From Shewanella canadensis (GTDB lineage Bacteria > Pseudomonadota > Gammaproteobacteria > Enterobacterales > Shewanellaceae): DNA of 64,000 nt. Below, piece by piece: positions 27,106 to 35,370 of this stretch (position 1 is the first letter of the stretch; every line of letters starts with the position of its first letter). The notes under the pieces are model-generated. The model saw nothing but the letters and a program-made list of their open reading frames with translations, did not search any database and was not told the DNA's origin. The stretch spans positions 186,001 to 250,000 of the forward strand of contig NZ_RXNU01000001.1 in NCBI RefSeq assembly GCF_003966225.1, given 5' to 3'. The translations under genes were made by a program, and so were the position numbers.

Positions 27106-27798
27106 CTATAGATCGAAACTATAGCTGTATCCCAAAATCACTTTCGGATCGTCTTGCTCCAGATCGGTATCACTCACCATAAAGGAGACGGTTCCAATAT
27201 CGGTCTCTTTATTGAGCGACAGTGAATAATCGGCGTAGTTGTCGACATCAAACCAGGCTGTAGTGACATCACCGGATGAGTATCCGTAATGCAGATCTAA
27301 GCTTAATGTGTCCGAGAAAGGGAATGAAAAACCAGCCTGGATATAGGAGAGGTCTTTTTCATCCAGCGGGTCTGAAGCCACATCACTGTCGGCATTGACT
27401 ATCTGGGAGTAACTTACCGAGAACCACTTCCAACTTAATGCCGCAGTGATCTCTCCGAAGTCTACACTAGCGCCGCTGTCGGGGTAGGCATAATAGAGAT
27501 AACTGACATCGTAGCCAAAGTCTTCACCTATAGAACCTGCATAACCCCCATAAAAATCAATTTCATAGCTTGTATCATCACCAAAATCCACATTCGAAGC
27601 CCATGTGCCCAGATAGACTCCGCTATCATGTTCGTAATCGATACCCCCTTGAACGGCGACAGCGTCTTGAGTCTGAGTGACTCCTCGCCAGAGGTAGTTA
27701 GAGCTGGCACCAATATTTGCAGTGACACTTGCATTAGCGCAAAAGGTCATTAATAGGCCTGAGGCCAGTATAGAGGTTGTTCTGAGTGCTTGTTTCAT
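27106..27798 (-). CDS. TorF-family putative outer-membrane porin
   Basis: The 230-residue protein has a signal peptide ending at CANA-SV (about residue 23), the family opening VTANIGASSNYLWRGVTQTQ, and ends KVILGYSYSFDL, a strand-like outer-membrane terminus. This is the TorF/TIGR02001 type found in Shewanella and Vibrio relatives, with unproven function, named from its position near TMAO respiration genes in some genomes. The second ATG (27798) is chosen because AAAGGG is seven bases upstream of it but only one base from the first. It is a single gene here. Confidence 0.87.
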   Translation of the reverse strand: MKQALRTTSILASGLLMTFCANASVTANIGASSNYLWRGVTQTQDAVAVQGGIDYEHDSGVYLGTWASNVDFGDDTSYEIDFYGGYAGSIGEDFGYDVSYLYYAYPDSGASVDFGEITAALSWKWFSVSYSQIVNADSDVASDPLDEKDLSYIQAGFSFPFSDTLSLDLHYGYSSGDVTTAWFDVDNYADYSLSLNKETDIGTVSFMVSDTDLEQDDPKVILGYSYSFDL

Positions 27799-28018
27799 AT
27801 TCATTCCCTTTCATTGATGAGCCAGTTCATTTTTGTTATTACTGACTGAGAAAGGATTGCTAATCTTGTGCCATAGTTTATTGCAGGCAATATCAAATGC
27901 TTACGTTTTTGAATCCTGAAGTTACATGGCTAGTGGTTATTATTGGAGCAGGAGATGCACTCGAGTAGTGCAAAATATAACAATAGCGGCGGGAGCTTGT
28001 TGTTTCGAAAAACGGATA

Positions 28019-28045
28019 CAAAAAAACCTCCTATTGGAGGTTTTT
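28019..28045 (-). terminator. rho-independent terminator of the HU gene
   Basis: AAAACCTCC and GGAGGTTTT form a 9-bp stem with a TATT loop; on the minus strand it is followed by a T-run. It lies 26 bases after the HU stop codon. Confidence 0.9.
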
Positions 28046-28070
28046 ATTCATAAACAATGAAAAAGCGTGA

Positions 28071-28343
28071 TTAGTTAACGCTATCTTTCAGAGTCTTACC
28101 GGCTTTAAATTTTGGAACGGTTGCTGCTGGAATTTGGATCTCTTTACCCGTTTGTGGGTTACGACCAGTGCGTGCAGCGCGATTAGAAGTTTCAAAAGAA
28201 CCAAAACCAACGATAGAGATCTTATCACCATTTTTCATCGCTTCGGTAACAGTCTCTTCAAAAGATTTTAGTGCGCGTGCAGCTTCTGCTTTAGTCAGTT
28301 CCGCATTCTCAGCTATTTTTGCAACAAGTTCTGTCTTATTCAT
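28071..28343 (-). CDS. HU-family histone-like DNA-binding protein
   Basis: The 90-residue protein is a complete HU/IHF-type subunit: [20 protein letters not shown] at the start, VGFGSFE, and the DNA-binding arm [20 protein letters not shown], ending LKDSVN. The arm proline in NPQTG is the residue that intercalates into bent DNA. It resembles HU rather than IHF in the arm sequence, but is not identical to either E. coli HU chain, so it may be an additional HU. It is a single-gene unit with a strong terminator. It would compact and bend the nucleoid DNA. Confidence 0.95.
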   Translation of the reverse strand: MNKTELVAKIAENAELTKAEAARALKSFEETVTEAMKNGDKISIVGFGSFETSNRAARTGRNPQTGKEIQIPAATVPKFKAGKTLKDSVN

Positions 28344-28601
28344 TTGAATAGTCTCTTCTTTCCGTAGATTTAATTATACCAATCACATTAAATACTTAGC
28401 AATTGCTGCACCTAACATGCCATAAGCTATGCCATATTAAAAGAGCTTTAGCGCTCAGAATTGCCCTTTGAGGTCAATATTTGTCTAAAAATAGATCAAA
28501 TTACATCTGTTGGCCTAATGAACCAGCATTCTGGCTAGAGGTTCAATAGGCTTTCCCTGAAATTATGGGGAGATGACTGACTTTAAATCACGATTGTAAG
28601 C

Positions 28602-29399
28602 TTACTCATCCAGCAGTTGATAGAGGATCTGCTTAACGATTTGAGGTTCAAATGGTTTATCGCAAAGGGCATTGACGCCTGCCTGAGAAACATTGCTGAG
28701 ATGGGCGTCATTGGCCTCAGACGACACCATAAGGATGGGGATATGAGATTGCTGACTATGGTTACGAATAAATTGGGTCAAGGCTAAGCCATCGACACTG
28801 GGCATATTGTAATCTGTGATCACTAAGTCAAACATATTCAATTTCATTATTTCGATGGCTTCAGCCCCATCTACTGCTTCGGTGATCAACTGAAGGCCTA
28901 AATTTGAAATTGTTCGTCTGATGATCTTTCGAGCCATCTTACTGTCATCGACAACCAGGACTCTAAGGCTATGTACATCGAAGTGACTGAGATCTAGCTC
29001 ATCCTGGCTTAAGAGATCGATGGTGGCATTGAGGGCTTTGCCTAAGTGTTCGGATGAGAATGGCTTAGGAAGAATGGATACCACGCCAGACTGTCTATAA
29101 ACCTCTAGCTGTTCACGGCGACATTCACTGGAGACCAACATAAATTGAATCTCTCTGTATTCATCGGTCTCTTTTAATTGTTTAAGCAGATCTAATGCTG
29201 TGCCATCTTCGAAATGCATGGCACTGGCAACCAGATCCGGATGATGGCGACTAATGATGGTTTGGGCTTCAGTCAGACTCGTTGCAGTTTGAATATTGCA
29301 GATGCCTTCATGGGTTAGCCTGCTACAGATAATTTTTCTCTGAGTATCGGAAGGCTCGACAAGAAGTATTGAAAGTTCACTAGGCAATAATGCGCTCAT
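28602..29399 (-). CDS. response regulator with two receiver domains, first one degenerate
   Basis: The 265-residue protein consists of two CheY-like domains and no output domain. The second (from about residue 143, LRVLVVDDSKMARK) has the acidic pocket and phosphoacceptor in DLVITDYNMPSVDG and the conserved Lys in CDKPFEPQ. In the first (LSILLVEPSDTQRK), the stretch DLVASAMHFEDG has Ala where the phosphoacceptor Asp should be, though the Lys is kept (PKPF). The first domain therefore probably works as a pseudo-receiver or dimerisation module. No kinase is adjacent. Confidence 0.88.
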   Translation of the reverse strand: MSALLPSELSILLVEPSDTQRKIICSRLTHEGICNIQTATSLTEAQTIISRHHPDLVASAMHFEDGTALDLLKQLKETDEYREIQFMLVSSECRREQLEVYRQSGVVSILPKPFSSEHLGKALNATIDLLSQDELDLSHFDVHSLRVLVVDDSKMARKIIRRTISNLGLQLITEAVDGAEAIEIMKLNMFDLVITDYNMPSVDGLALTQFIRNHSQQSHIPILMVSSEANDAHLSNVSQAGVNALCDKPFEPQIVKQILYQLLDE

Positions 29400-29497
29400 A
29401 GTCTCGATTCTTATTATTAGTATGTGGCGGCTAAACTAACCTAAAGACAACATCTTAGCAATAAGTCTCCAACCGTTCTCATCGGCTCTGCCCGTCT

Positions 29498-29890
29498 TTA
29501 TTCTGCAGCGTCACGGACCAGATATGCTTTTGTCGTATTAGAAAAGGCGACCCAAAACTGAAAGGCCAAAAGGAGCAGGCCTGAGACTGCGATCAATGGT
29601 ACCGGGATCTCTTGGTTATTGAGTACAACTTTCACTTCATCAGGTGTTATCTGATAAGCGATGATGGCGGTTCCGGCAAGCGCGGCCAAGCCTAATGTCT
29701 GAATGAAAAGATAGACTTTAAATGCGATGCCAGCCCAACTTGTTCTCATTGCTAAGCCAAGGAGCACGGGGATGACGCCTAATGAAAACAGATCTATGGC
29801 TTGAATGCTCACCGCTCGCCACAGTGCGACAATAGCAAGTAGGGCGTACAGCAACATTATGATGGAGAGTGCAGGAGTTGGTTTTTTCAT
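29498..29890 (-). CDS. four-span membrane protein of unknown function
   Basis: The 130-residue protein has hydrophobic segments at about 7-26, 32-50, 56-80 and 97-115, with a short polar loop (ITPDEVKVVLNNQEIPVP) before the last. It has no signal for cleavage. The gene follows the two-receiver gene's upstream side with about 100 bases between and the same strand, but each may have its own promoter. I do not recognise the family. Confidence 0.7.
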   Translation of the reverse strand: MKKPTPALSIIMLLYALLAIVALWRAVSIQAIDLFSLGVIPVLLGLAMRTSWAGIAFKVYLFIQTLGLAALAGTAIIAYQITPDEVKVVLNNQEIPVPLIAVSGLLLLAFQFWVAFSNTTKAYLVRDAAE

Positions 29891-30004
29891 TGAGCGTCTC
29901 TTTAGTAGAGTTAATGACCGGCGAGTGTAAAAAAATCAGACTTAAGAGTCAAAATCAAACTGATATAGATTAGAATAGCGGGAGGAAAACAAAGTGAGAG
30001 TTTT

Positions 30005-30514
30005 ATGACCGAAACAGAATTTTGGCAACTAGTTACGAGAATGACACCGGATCAAGACCAGATCAGCTTGGCCGAGAATTTAAAGGGGAAACTTGAGCTG
30101 CTTAATGATGAGCAGCTTGTTGAGTTTGATAAATTCTTTGGACAACAGATGCGTCGGTCATACTCCTGGTCGGTATGGGGGGCTGCCTATATCATTACCG
30201 GGTGTGACTCTGAGTATGCCTTTGCAGAGTTCCGCTGTTTCCTTATCTCATTAGGTAAAGACTGGTATGACAAAGTCGTTGTTAATCCGGATGACCTTGG
30301 CCAGCTTATGCAATGGCCGGAAAAGGATGGTTATGCCTATCCATTTTTAGATGAGTACGACTTAATCGCCGGACAGATATTTGAAGATAGGACGGATGGG
30401 GAATTGCCTTTCGTACCTTCGGGAATGGCCACTCCCCAGGGGAAGAAGTTCTCGACCAAGAAGAAACAACTCAAAGCGACTTATCCTCAATTGAGTGGGG
30501 CATTTCCGTTTTAG
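30005..30514 (+). CDS. DUF4240 protein
   Basis: The 169-residue soluble protein shows the DUF4240 pattern: MTETEFWQLVTR at the start, WSVWGAAYIITGCDSEYAFAEF followed by FRCFLISLGKDWYDKVV. Members are found as single genes in many bacteria with no established function. It stops just before a strong bidirectional terminator shared with the convergent small secreted-protein gene. Confidence 0.82.
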   Translation: MTETEFWQLVTRMTPDQDQISLAENLKGKLELLNDEQLVEFDKFFGQQMRRSYSWSVWGAAYIITGCDSEYAFAEFRCFLISLGKDWYDKVVVNPDDLGQLMQWPEKDGYAYPFLDEYDLIAGQIFEDRTDGELPFVPSGMATPQGKKFSTKKKQLKATYPQLSGAFPF

Positions 30515-30543
30515 AGTCTAATGTTGATTGGTATTAGATAGAC

Positions 30544-30569
30544 AAAAAGCGAGGACCGCCTCGCTTTTT
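30544..30569. terminator. bidirectional rho-independent terminator
   Basis: AAAAAGCGAGG and CCTCGCTTTTT form an 11-bp stem over ACCG. It lies between the convergent genes ending at 30514 and 30594 and has A/T runs at both ends. Confidence 0.93.
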
Positions 30570-30593
30570 GTTCGATTCGATTTTAACTGAATG

Positions 30594-30905
30594 TTATTCG
30601 TAACAGACCTCAGCATCACTATCATATTGCAGACCATTATCATCACAGGTTTTATCCATAAACTGCTCCTCAGCCGTCGACAATTCGACATCAAATTCAT
30701 GCTGCTGACTCTCGATTAAAGAGTTTTCAGATTCATGTTGTTGTGTGGCCAGAATTTCAAAGTGTTGGGTCACTGCTGCCTGCTCTGTGGGCGTCAACTC
30801 ATCTGCCGTCGCTTGTCCGGCAAATGCGGTTGCGATTAAAACAGCAGCCAATAATGCTACCTTGCCTGAGAACATGACCTTGGTTCGAGTGATTGAGTGG
30901 CTCAT
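30594..30905 (-). CDS. small secreted protein with C-terminal C-x13-C pair, member 1
   Basis: From the ATG at 30905 (GGAG upstream) the product is 103 residues: an N-terminal basic region and signal peptide (VALLAAVLIATAFAGQATA, cleavage near ATA-DE), a helical Glu/Gln/His-rich middle, and the end TCDDNGLQYDSDAEVCYE. The last part matches the gene at 31416 in having two cysteines 13 residues apart followed by x-E. The frame up to 30971 lacks a ribosome site. Likely periplasmic; a disulfide is probable. Family and function are unknown to me. Confidence 0.75.
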   Translation of the reverse strand: MSHSITRTKVMFSGKVALLAAVLIATAFAGQATADELTPTEQAAVTQHFEILATQQHESENSLIESQQHEFDVELSTAEEQFMDKTCDDNGLQYDSDAEVCYE

Positions 30906-31136
30906 AAATTTTCTCCAAATGTGAAGTTGTGACCATAAAGGAACCGTTTGCTCTCTGTCCGGTACTTTCAATAAAGAGGAGTAAGAGGTGTCATCCTAAG
31001 GGAGTTAGTCTGTATTAATTAATGCGTATATTACCCGGTAAAAGATGTACCAGAGCTGAATGAAAAGTGAGCAGTTTGAACTCGGAATACTTGGGGTTTG
31101 AAGTTCTAATTGTTGCTGGAGTTAGATATGAACCAG

Positions 31137-31160
31137 TGTAGGAGCGGCTTTAGCCGCGAA
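31137..31160. repeat. REP-like palindromic element, second copy
   Basis: TGTAGGAGCGGCTTTAGCCG with the following cgaa is identical over at least 23 bases to the element at 1888-1911. The two copies are 29 kb apart in unrelated contexts, which shows it is a dispersed element. Confidence 0.8.
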
Positions 31161-31186
31161 TGGTTCTTTGCGAGCAGTTTTGAACG

Positions 31187-31298
31187 CTTGAGTCTTAGTC
31201 GTCATTCTGAACTTATTTCAGAATCCATGGGATTATTATATTCGATGATTCATGAGCTTGAGTCTTAGCCGTCTTTCTGAACTTGTTTCAGAATCCAT
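31187..31298. repeat. pair of 42-bp direct repeats with internal palindrome
   Basis: Copies at 31187-31228 and 31257-31298 share cttgagtcttag, then ttctgaactt-tttcagaa and tccat, differing at four or so positions. Each includes the inverted pair TTCTGAA/TTCAGAA. They lie next to the REP-like element and are separated by 28 bases. Confidence 0.75.
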
Positions 31299-31375
31299 AG
31301 CTTTATGATGCTTGAGGATAGGGGGTAAGAGGGTGTTCTAGGATAATGGCAGACTTCACTTACCATAAGTAAAAA

Positions 31376-31397
31376 ACAGAGGCCAGATTGCCTCTGT
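31376..31397 (-). terminator. rho-independent terminator
   Basis: On the minus strand ACAGAGGC and GCCTCTGT form an 8-bp stem with a six-base loop, followed by a run of T. It follows the stop of the gene at 31416-31697. Confidence 0.85.
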
Positions 31398-31415
31398 CTG
31401 TTTAAGCGTTATCGA

Positions 31416-31697
31416 TTATTGCTCTACACAGACTTCGTCACCCGTATTCAGGTCGACTCTGTATTCTCTGCAGATAGGCTGTAACAGGTCGAGCTCTTCA
31501 TCTTTGAGTTGATTCTCAATAGCCTCTAACTGCCTGTCTGCGCTCATATCTTCTGCGAGAGATTCATATTGCTCCAGTATTTCATCGGCAGATGTTGCGC
31601 TCTCGTCGATACTTATAAGTTCGCTTGCATTCACACCCATCACAAACGGAAAGGTAAAGAGGCTGATAAGTAAGGTGTTTTTTATGCTAAATGTCAT
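31416..31697 (-). CDS. small secreted protein with C-terminal C-x13-C pair, member 2
   Basis: The product from the ATG at 31697 (AGGA seven bases ahead) has 93 residues, with a signal peptide (MTFSIKNTLLISLFTFPFVM, cleavage near VNA-SE), an acidic helical middle rich in Glu, Asp and Leu, and the end ICREYRVDLNTGDEVCVEQ. Two cysteines 13 residues apart followed by x-E match the neighbouring gene at 30594, although the middles differ, so the two are probably diverged paralogues. The product is likely periplasmic. No known family was recognised. Confidence 0.75.
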   Translation of the reverse strand: MTFSIKNTLLISLFTFPFVMGVNASELISIDESATSADEILEQYESLAEDMSADRQLEAIENQLKDEELDLLQPICREYRVDLNTGDEVCVEQ

Positions 31698-31873
31698 AGT
31701 GTTATTCCTATACACATAATGAGGGATACCCTCCGAAATATGGAAGCGGAATATTAACATTGGAAACTTGAACATTTGCTGAATTGATAGTGGGACAGCG
31801 GTTATTACTCGTCATTAAAATAGCTGTAGACTACACGCTTAGCTATTCTGAACTTAAGCTTACCACTTCTTAT

Positions 31874-32179
31874 CTACTCATTTTCCATCGTCTCGCATTG
31901 GTATCCTTGGCGGCTCGAGTCAAAACGACATCTTAATCCGCATTCCCATGGGGCTTGATTATTCTCCACAGATCTCTCCAGTGAATAGGCTCTACATGAG
32001 GGGTAATCTTCGAAGTCATCGACCTTTTTATATCGACCCGAGTTATAGCCATGGGTATAGATAAAAGAGGACCAGGTTTCCGGTTCATCAGAGGCTTCGG
32101 ATTGGTTAATTAGATAGAGCGTGGCTCCGAGGGTCATGAAAAGGGTAATAACAAAGATAATGGGTAGAGTGTTTTTCAT
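31874..32179 (-). CDS. small membrane-anchored or secreted Cys-rich protein
   Basis: From the ATG at 32179 the product has 101 residues: MKNTLPIIFVITLFMTLGAT forms a signal anchor or signal peptide, then an extracytoplasmic part with aromatic residues and four cysteines (YPSCRAY, WECGLRCRF, YQCETMENE). The ribosome site is weak. It is the third small exported protein in a row on this strand, and its end, C-x10-C-E, faintly recalls the preceding two. The longer frame to 32284 is not supported. Confidence 0.6.
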   Translation of the reverse strand: MKNTLPIIFVITLFMTLGATLYLINQSEASDEPETWSSFIYTHGYNSGRYKKVDDFEDYPSCRAYSLERSVENNQAPWECGLRCRFDSSRQGYQCETMENE

Positions 32180-32423
32180 GTATGAAACGGCCCTGTATAG
32201 AAAGAGTCGATATTCTATACCTAAGTGATACCAATCGGTATAAGAAAGTGATCGACTCCGAGCCGTTGAAGTATGAGTGAGCAAGGCTGTGATTGAGGAG
32301 ATGCTGACTTCCTTGTTGATATCTTATTATCTGGCCTTGATAAGTATTGATACAGTTTTCTCCATCTATAATGAGAACAAATCACGAGTGTTACGGTCTA
32401 TTTTTAATAGTGCAGTTATACAG

Positions 32424-32449
32424 ATGCAAAGACATTAATGTCTTTGCAT
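32424..32449. promoter_or_regulatory. perfect 26-bp palindrome
   Basis: ATGCAAAGACATT is followed at once by its exact complement, AATGTCTTTGCAT. It lies 130 bases before the DUF3016 gene. Similar half-sequences, GCAAATGTCTTG (about 32496) and TTGCAAAGATTT (about 32530), follow between it and the gene. No T-run is adjacent, so an operator is more likely than a terminator. Confidence 0.6.
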
Positions 32450-32578
32450 TAAGCCCATATTCAGGATAAGTTTTGTATGTTAAATCAGCACCTGTGCAAA
32501 TGTCTTGTTAATACCGGTATTGGTGGCAGTTGCAAAGATTTGGCTATAAACATCCGAGTTCAGCCTTAGGAGGCTCAC

Positions 32579-33103
32579 ATGAAGTTAACCTATATATTAT
32601 TTGCGGGAGTATTAACTTCCACTGCAGTGATTGCAGCAGATGAAACTGTTGAAAATCCAGTGACCGAGCACGGGGTGGTAAAAATTGAGTGGCAAGATCC
32701 CAAGAGCTTTCGTGATGTGAAGGCGGTCGGTGACATTCAATCCCGCTATGAAAAAAGATCGTTCGAGACCCTGACTAAGAACTTGAATAAAGAGGCGAGT
32801 AAAACATTAAAGAGTGAGCAAAAGCTTGAGATGCTGGTGACAGATCTCGATCTTGCCGGTGATGTCAGGCCTACTTTTGGCGCCACGATGAATGATATTC
32901 GCTTAGTTGAAGAGCTCTATCCTCCACGTATCACTTTCAGCTATAAAATTCTCGAGGGAGACAAGGTCATTATGGCTGGTGATGAGAAGTTGACCGATAT
33001 GGGATTTATGCAAAGGGTTGGGCGCGCGAGTGATAAGCCGATGAGATACGAGTCAAAAATGCTTACTGACTGGCTGAAAAAGACGGTCGAACCTAAATTG
33101 TAA
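32579..33103 (+). CDS. DUF3016 periplasmic protein
   Basis: The 174-residue protein has a signal peptide (cleavage after VIAA, about residue 20) and a DUF3016 domain: VKIEWQDPKSFRDVKA, LEMLVTDLDLAGDVRPTFG and the late ITFSYKILEGDKVIMAGDEKL. Members are secreted proteins of Shewanella and related genera with no proven function. AGGAGG is close to the ATG. It is preceded by a 26-bp palindrome and followed by a very long palindromic terminator, so it is a single transcription unit. Confidence 0.88.
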   Translation: MKLTYILFAGVLTSTAVIAADETVENPVTEHGVVKIEWQDPKSFRDVKAVGDIQSRYEKRSFETLTKNLNKEASKTLKSEQKLEMLVTDLDLAGDVRPTFGATMNDIRLVEELYPPRITFSYKILEGDKVIMAGDEKLTDMGFMQRVGRASDKPMRYESKMLTDWLKKTVEPKL

Positions 33104-33131
33104 TGAGCAGTTAAGCGACTCTGTAATGTAT

Positions 33132-33187
33132 AAAAAGGCTAAATGAGCTAGAGCACCGATCGGTGCTCTAGCTCATTTAGCCTTTTT
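33132..33187. terminator. perfect 56-bp palindrome, bidirectional terminator
   Basis: Starting AAAAAGGCTAAATGAGC and ending GCTCATTTAGCCTTTTT, the 28-bp arms are perfectly complementary with no loop, centred at 33159/33160. Every pair from 33132 to 33187 was checked. It separates the convergent genes ending at 33103 and 33294 and has terminal A/T runs for both directions. Confidence 0.95.
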
Positions 33188-33293
33188 TCTGTCGATGACC
33201 TGATGTTATCTTTATCATCATAACCAAAACTGCAAGAACACTCTGGTGCTAAAATGATGGCCAGATGACAGAATCAGCCGTGGAGCTTACTGT

Positions 33294-33605
33294 TTACTTT
33301 GATTGCTCTTTAAAGGCTTGCAGGGTTTGCAGCAATACTCCAAGTTTACGGACAAATTTTTCTAAGGCCGCGGGGAGCTTTTCTGCATCGGTCGGCATCT
33401 TGTCCAGTTCATCGGCCAGCTCTTGAACATAAGGGCAGAAGCGGTTGCTGCTTGTGCTGAAGCCCTCTTCTTGAGTGAAGATGGTATTAAATTTTACGTG
33501 GCCGGCTTTTTTTAATTCATCCAACTTACCATCGGCATCGATCGATTTACGATAGGCTGTTTGTAAGTTGTCTTTCAGTTGTTCGATAACACGCGTGTGT
33601 GGCAT
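33294..33605 (-). CDS. small helical cytoplasmic protein of unknown function
   Basis: The 103-residue protein is hydrophilic and predicted mainly helical, beginning MPHTRVIEQLKDNLQTAYRK and ending LLQTLQAFKEQSK, with one cysteine in RFCPYVQEL. GAGAGG precedes the ATG at the right spacing. It is divergent from the TraB/GumN gene with 55 bases between. I do not recognise a named family; it could be a small regulator or accessory subunit, but nothing in the sequence points to either. Confidence 0.7.
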   Translation of the reverse strand: MPHTRVIEQLKDNLQTAYRKSIDADGKLDELKKAGHVKFNTIFTQEEGFSTSSNRFCPYVQELADELDKMPTDAEKLPAALEKFVRKLGVLLQTLQAFKEQSK

Positions 33606-33660
33606 AACAGCCTCTCATTTACATAAATTTTAATTGTCGGGATTATAAGGGGCGAAGCAG

Positions 33661-34542
33661 ATGGCAACAAGTCAACTGAAGCGATTAGTTGCATTGGTAT
33701 GTATGTTTGTGGCGATGGGGATTGCTTGTGCCCAAGCGGCGCCACTGGATACGCCACCATTTTATAAAATTGAATATAAGGGGAAGGTCTCCTATCTGCT
33801 GGGTTCGATTCATGTGGGCAAGGCAAACTTTTATCCCATGCCTGAGCAAATAGAATCTCTGTTCGATTCGGCTGAGTCCTTGGTGGTTGAAGCGGATGCT
33901 GCCAGCGCGGATATTGCCACACTGATCAGAAAGTACGGAGTAGGTCAGGTCCCTATCGATATTGAGACTCAGGCTGTACTCGATAGTTATTGCCAAAGAA
34001 GGACGAGAGAGTGCGCCGCGTTAAGTGGTTATGCCCCCTGGTTGCAGTCGATGCAACTGGGAATGGCCCGATTTGAAGAGCTGGGTTACAGCGCTATATA
34101 TGGAGTCGAACAGGTATTGATCTCAAAGAACAGGGGCAGACCTGTTTTGGAGTTGGAAAGTACCGAGTTTCAGTTTCAACTTATGGCTTCATTCGATGAT
34201 AAGACCCAATGGAGCATGGTTAAAGAGGCCATAGAAGGACCCGATGAAGATATGCATGGCCTGATTAGCTCATGGCGCACAGGAGATGAACTTCATCTTG
34301 CCGAGTTGATGGAGGGGCAGATGTCCGATGGAGACGATAAACAGTTGCTCGAGAAAATTTTATGGCAAAGAAATATCGACATGGCAGCAAGAATAAGAGA
34401 GCTAATGCTCGACCCTAACACTCCACAACCTATGTTCATTGCTGTTGGCGCCGGGCATGTTGTCGGCGACCGAAGTATGGTGCTTGAGATGCAAAAACAT
34501 GGCGCTGAGACGACAAATTGTTGGAAGCAAAAGTGCAAATGA
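33661..34542 (+). CDS. TraB/GumN-family protein
   Basis: The 293-residue protein has a signal peptide (cleavage after AQA, about residue 26) and the TraB/GumN (PrgY-like) signatures YLLGSIHVGKANFYPMP near residue 45 and FIAVGAGHVVGD near residue 260; the two conserved GxxH motifs are present. Proteins of this family are Tiki-like metal-dependent peptidases or pheromone-shutdown proteins, though bacterial members are barely studied. AGGGG lies before the ATG. It is followed in the same direction by cheD but with a gap of 114 bases. Confidence 0.9.
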   Translation: MATSQLKRLVALVCMFVAMGIACAQAAPLDTPPFYKIEYKGKVSYLLGSIHVGKANFYPMPEQIESLFDSAESLVVEADAASADIATLIRKYGVGQVPIDIETQAVLDSYCQRRTRECAALSGYAPWLQSMQLGMARFEELGYSAIYGVEQVLISKNRGRPVLELESTEFQFQLMASFDDKTQWSMVKEAIEGPDEDMHGLISSWRTGDELHLAELMEGQMSDGDDKQLLEKILWQRNIDMAARIRELMLDPNTPQPMFIAVGAGHVVGDRSMVLEMQKHGAETTNCWKQKCK

Positions 34543-34656
34543 TAGTGCTTCAGTAAATAACAGGGCAAGTTAATGGCCGCCTGTCTATACTCTGGAAACG
34601 AGCCGACTCCATAAGGGCAGGGCTCAATTCTATTTGATTCACAGCAGGGAGGCTGA

Positions 34657-35286
34657 ATGCAAGCTGTCGCGATACCTCCGCCACGAACTGGCTTTGAGGG
34701 GATCCCCAGAAATTGGGACAACAAGCATAGTAAAGTGATCGCCAGAGTCGATCCCGGCGCCTTTTATATCACTTCACACGATGAATATATATTTACCCGG
34801 CTCGGTTCCTGTGTGGCGGCTTGTATCTGGGATCCACTCTTAGGTATTGGCGGTTTAAACCACTTCCTTCTCCCGGAAAGAGAGCTCCATGAAGATTGGC
34901 ACCAATTAACCAGTTACTCCTGTCGTTATGGGAATTTAGCGATGGAGCAGCTAATTAATGGCATTTTAACCTCGGGTGGTCAACGTCATCGGTTAAAGGC
35001 TAAAATTTTCGGCGGCGCCCAGATGACAAAAACTTCGGTGCTTAATGTCGGTCAATCAAATATTGAGTTTGTAAAAAATTACCTGGCACTGGAAGATATC
35101 CCGATAGAAACTGAGGACTTAGGCGGCCCCTGGCCGAGAAAAGTGCTTTTTCACCCCAACAGCGGCAAAGTGTTACTGAAACGAATGTCTCCGGATCGAA
35201 TCACTCAGATGATGAAGGAAGAGAAGGTCTATCTCAAAGGTATTGTCACGAAGCAGGAAGATAATCAGGTTGAGTTATTTGATTAG
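34657..35286 (+). CDS. cheD: CheD chemoreceptor glutamine deamidase
   Basis: The 209-residue protein has the CheD catalytic residues: Cys52 in TRLGSCVAACIWD and His69 in GGLNHFLLP, plus the conserved KIFGGAQM near residue 117. CheD deamidates glutamines of chemoreceptors and in some species is controlled by CheC. The gene is outside any chemotaxis operon here, but a CheC-like protein and a chemoreceptor are encoded elsewhere in the window (47165-48160 and 18334-19794). GGGAGG lies four bases before the ATG. Confidence 0.95.
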   Translation: MQAVAIPPPRTGFEGIPRNWDNKHSKVIARVDPGAFYITSHDEYIFTRLGSCVAACIWDPLLGIGGLNHFLLPERELHEDWHQLTSYSCRYGNLAMEQLINGILTSGGQRHRLKAKIFGGAQMTKTSVLNVGQSNIEFVKNYLALEDIPIETEDLGGPWPRKVLFHPNSGKVLLKRMSPDRITQMMKEEKVYLKGIVTKQEDNQVELFD

Positions 35287-35370
35287 GTTCAGCCAGATGT
35301 CGGAACTAAGGACAAACTCACTCAGTTTGGGTATAATCCCCCGCTTGATATCGGTTTGGTGATTTGAAAT

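Larger units (their letters stand above)
31012..31415. other. intergenic region rich in repeats
   Basis: About 400 bases without a gene, containing a REP-like element (31137-31160), two copies of a 42-bp dispersed repeat (31187-31228 and 31257-31298) and the terminator of the next minus-strand gene (31376-31397). It looks like a repeat landing site. Confidence 0.6.

Noticed and set aside
33132..33187. Recombination site or phage attachment site
   Set aside because: Position between convergent genes with terminal A and T runs is fully explained by a bidirectional terminator; no integrase gene is near.
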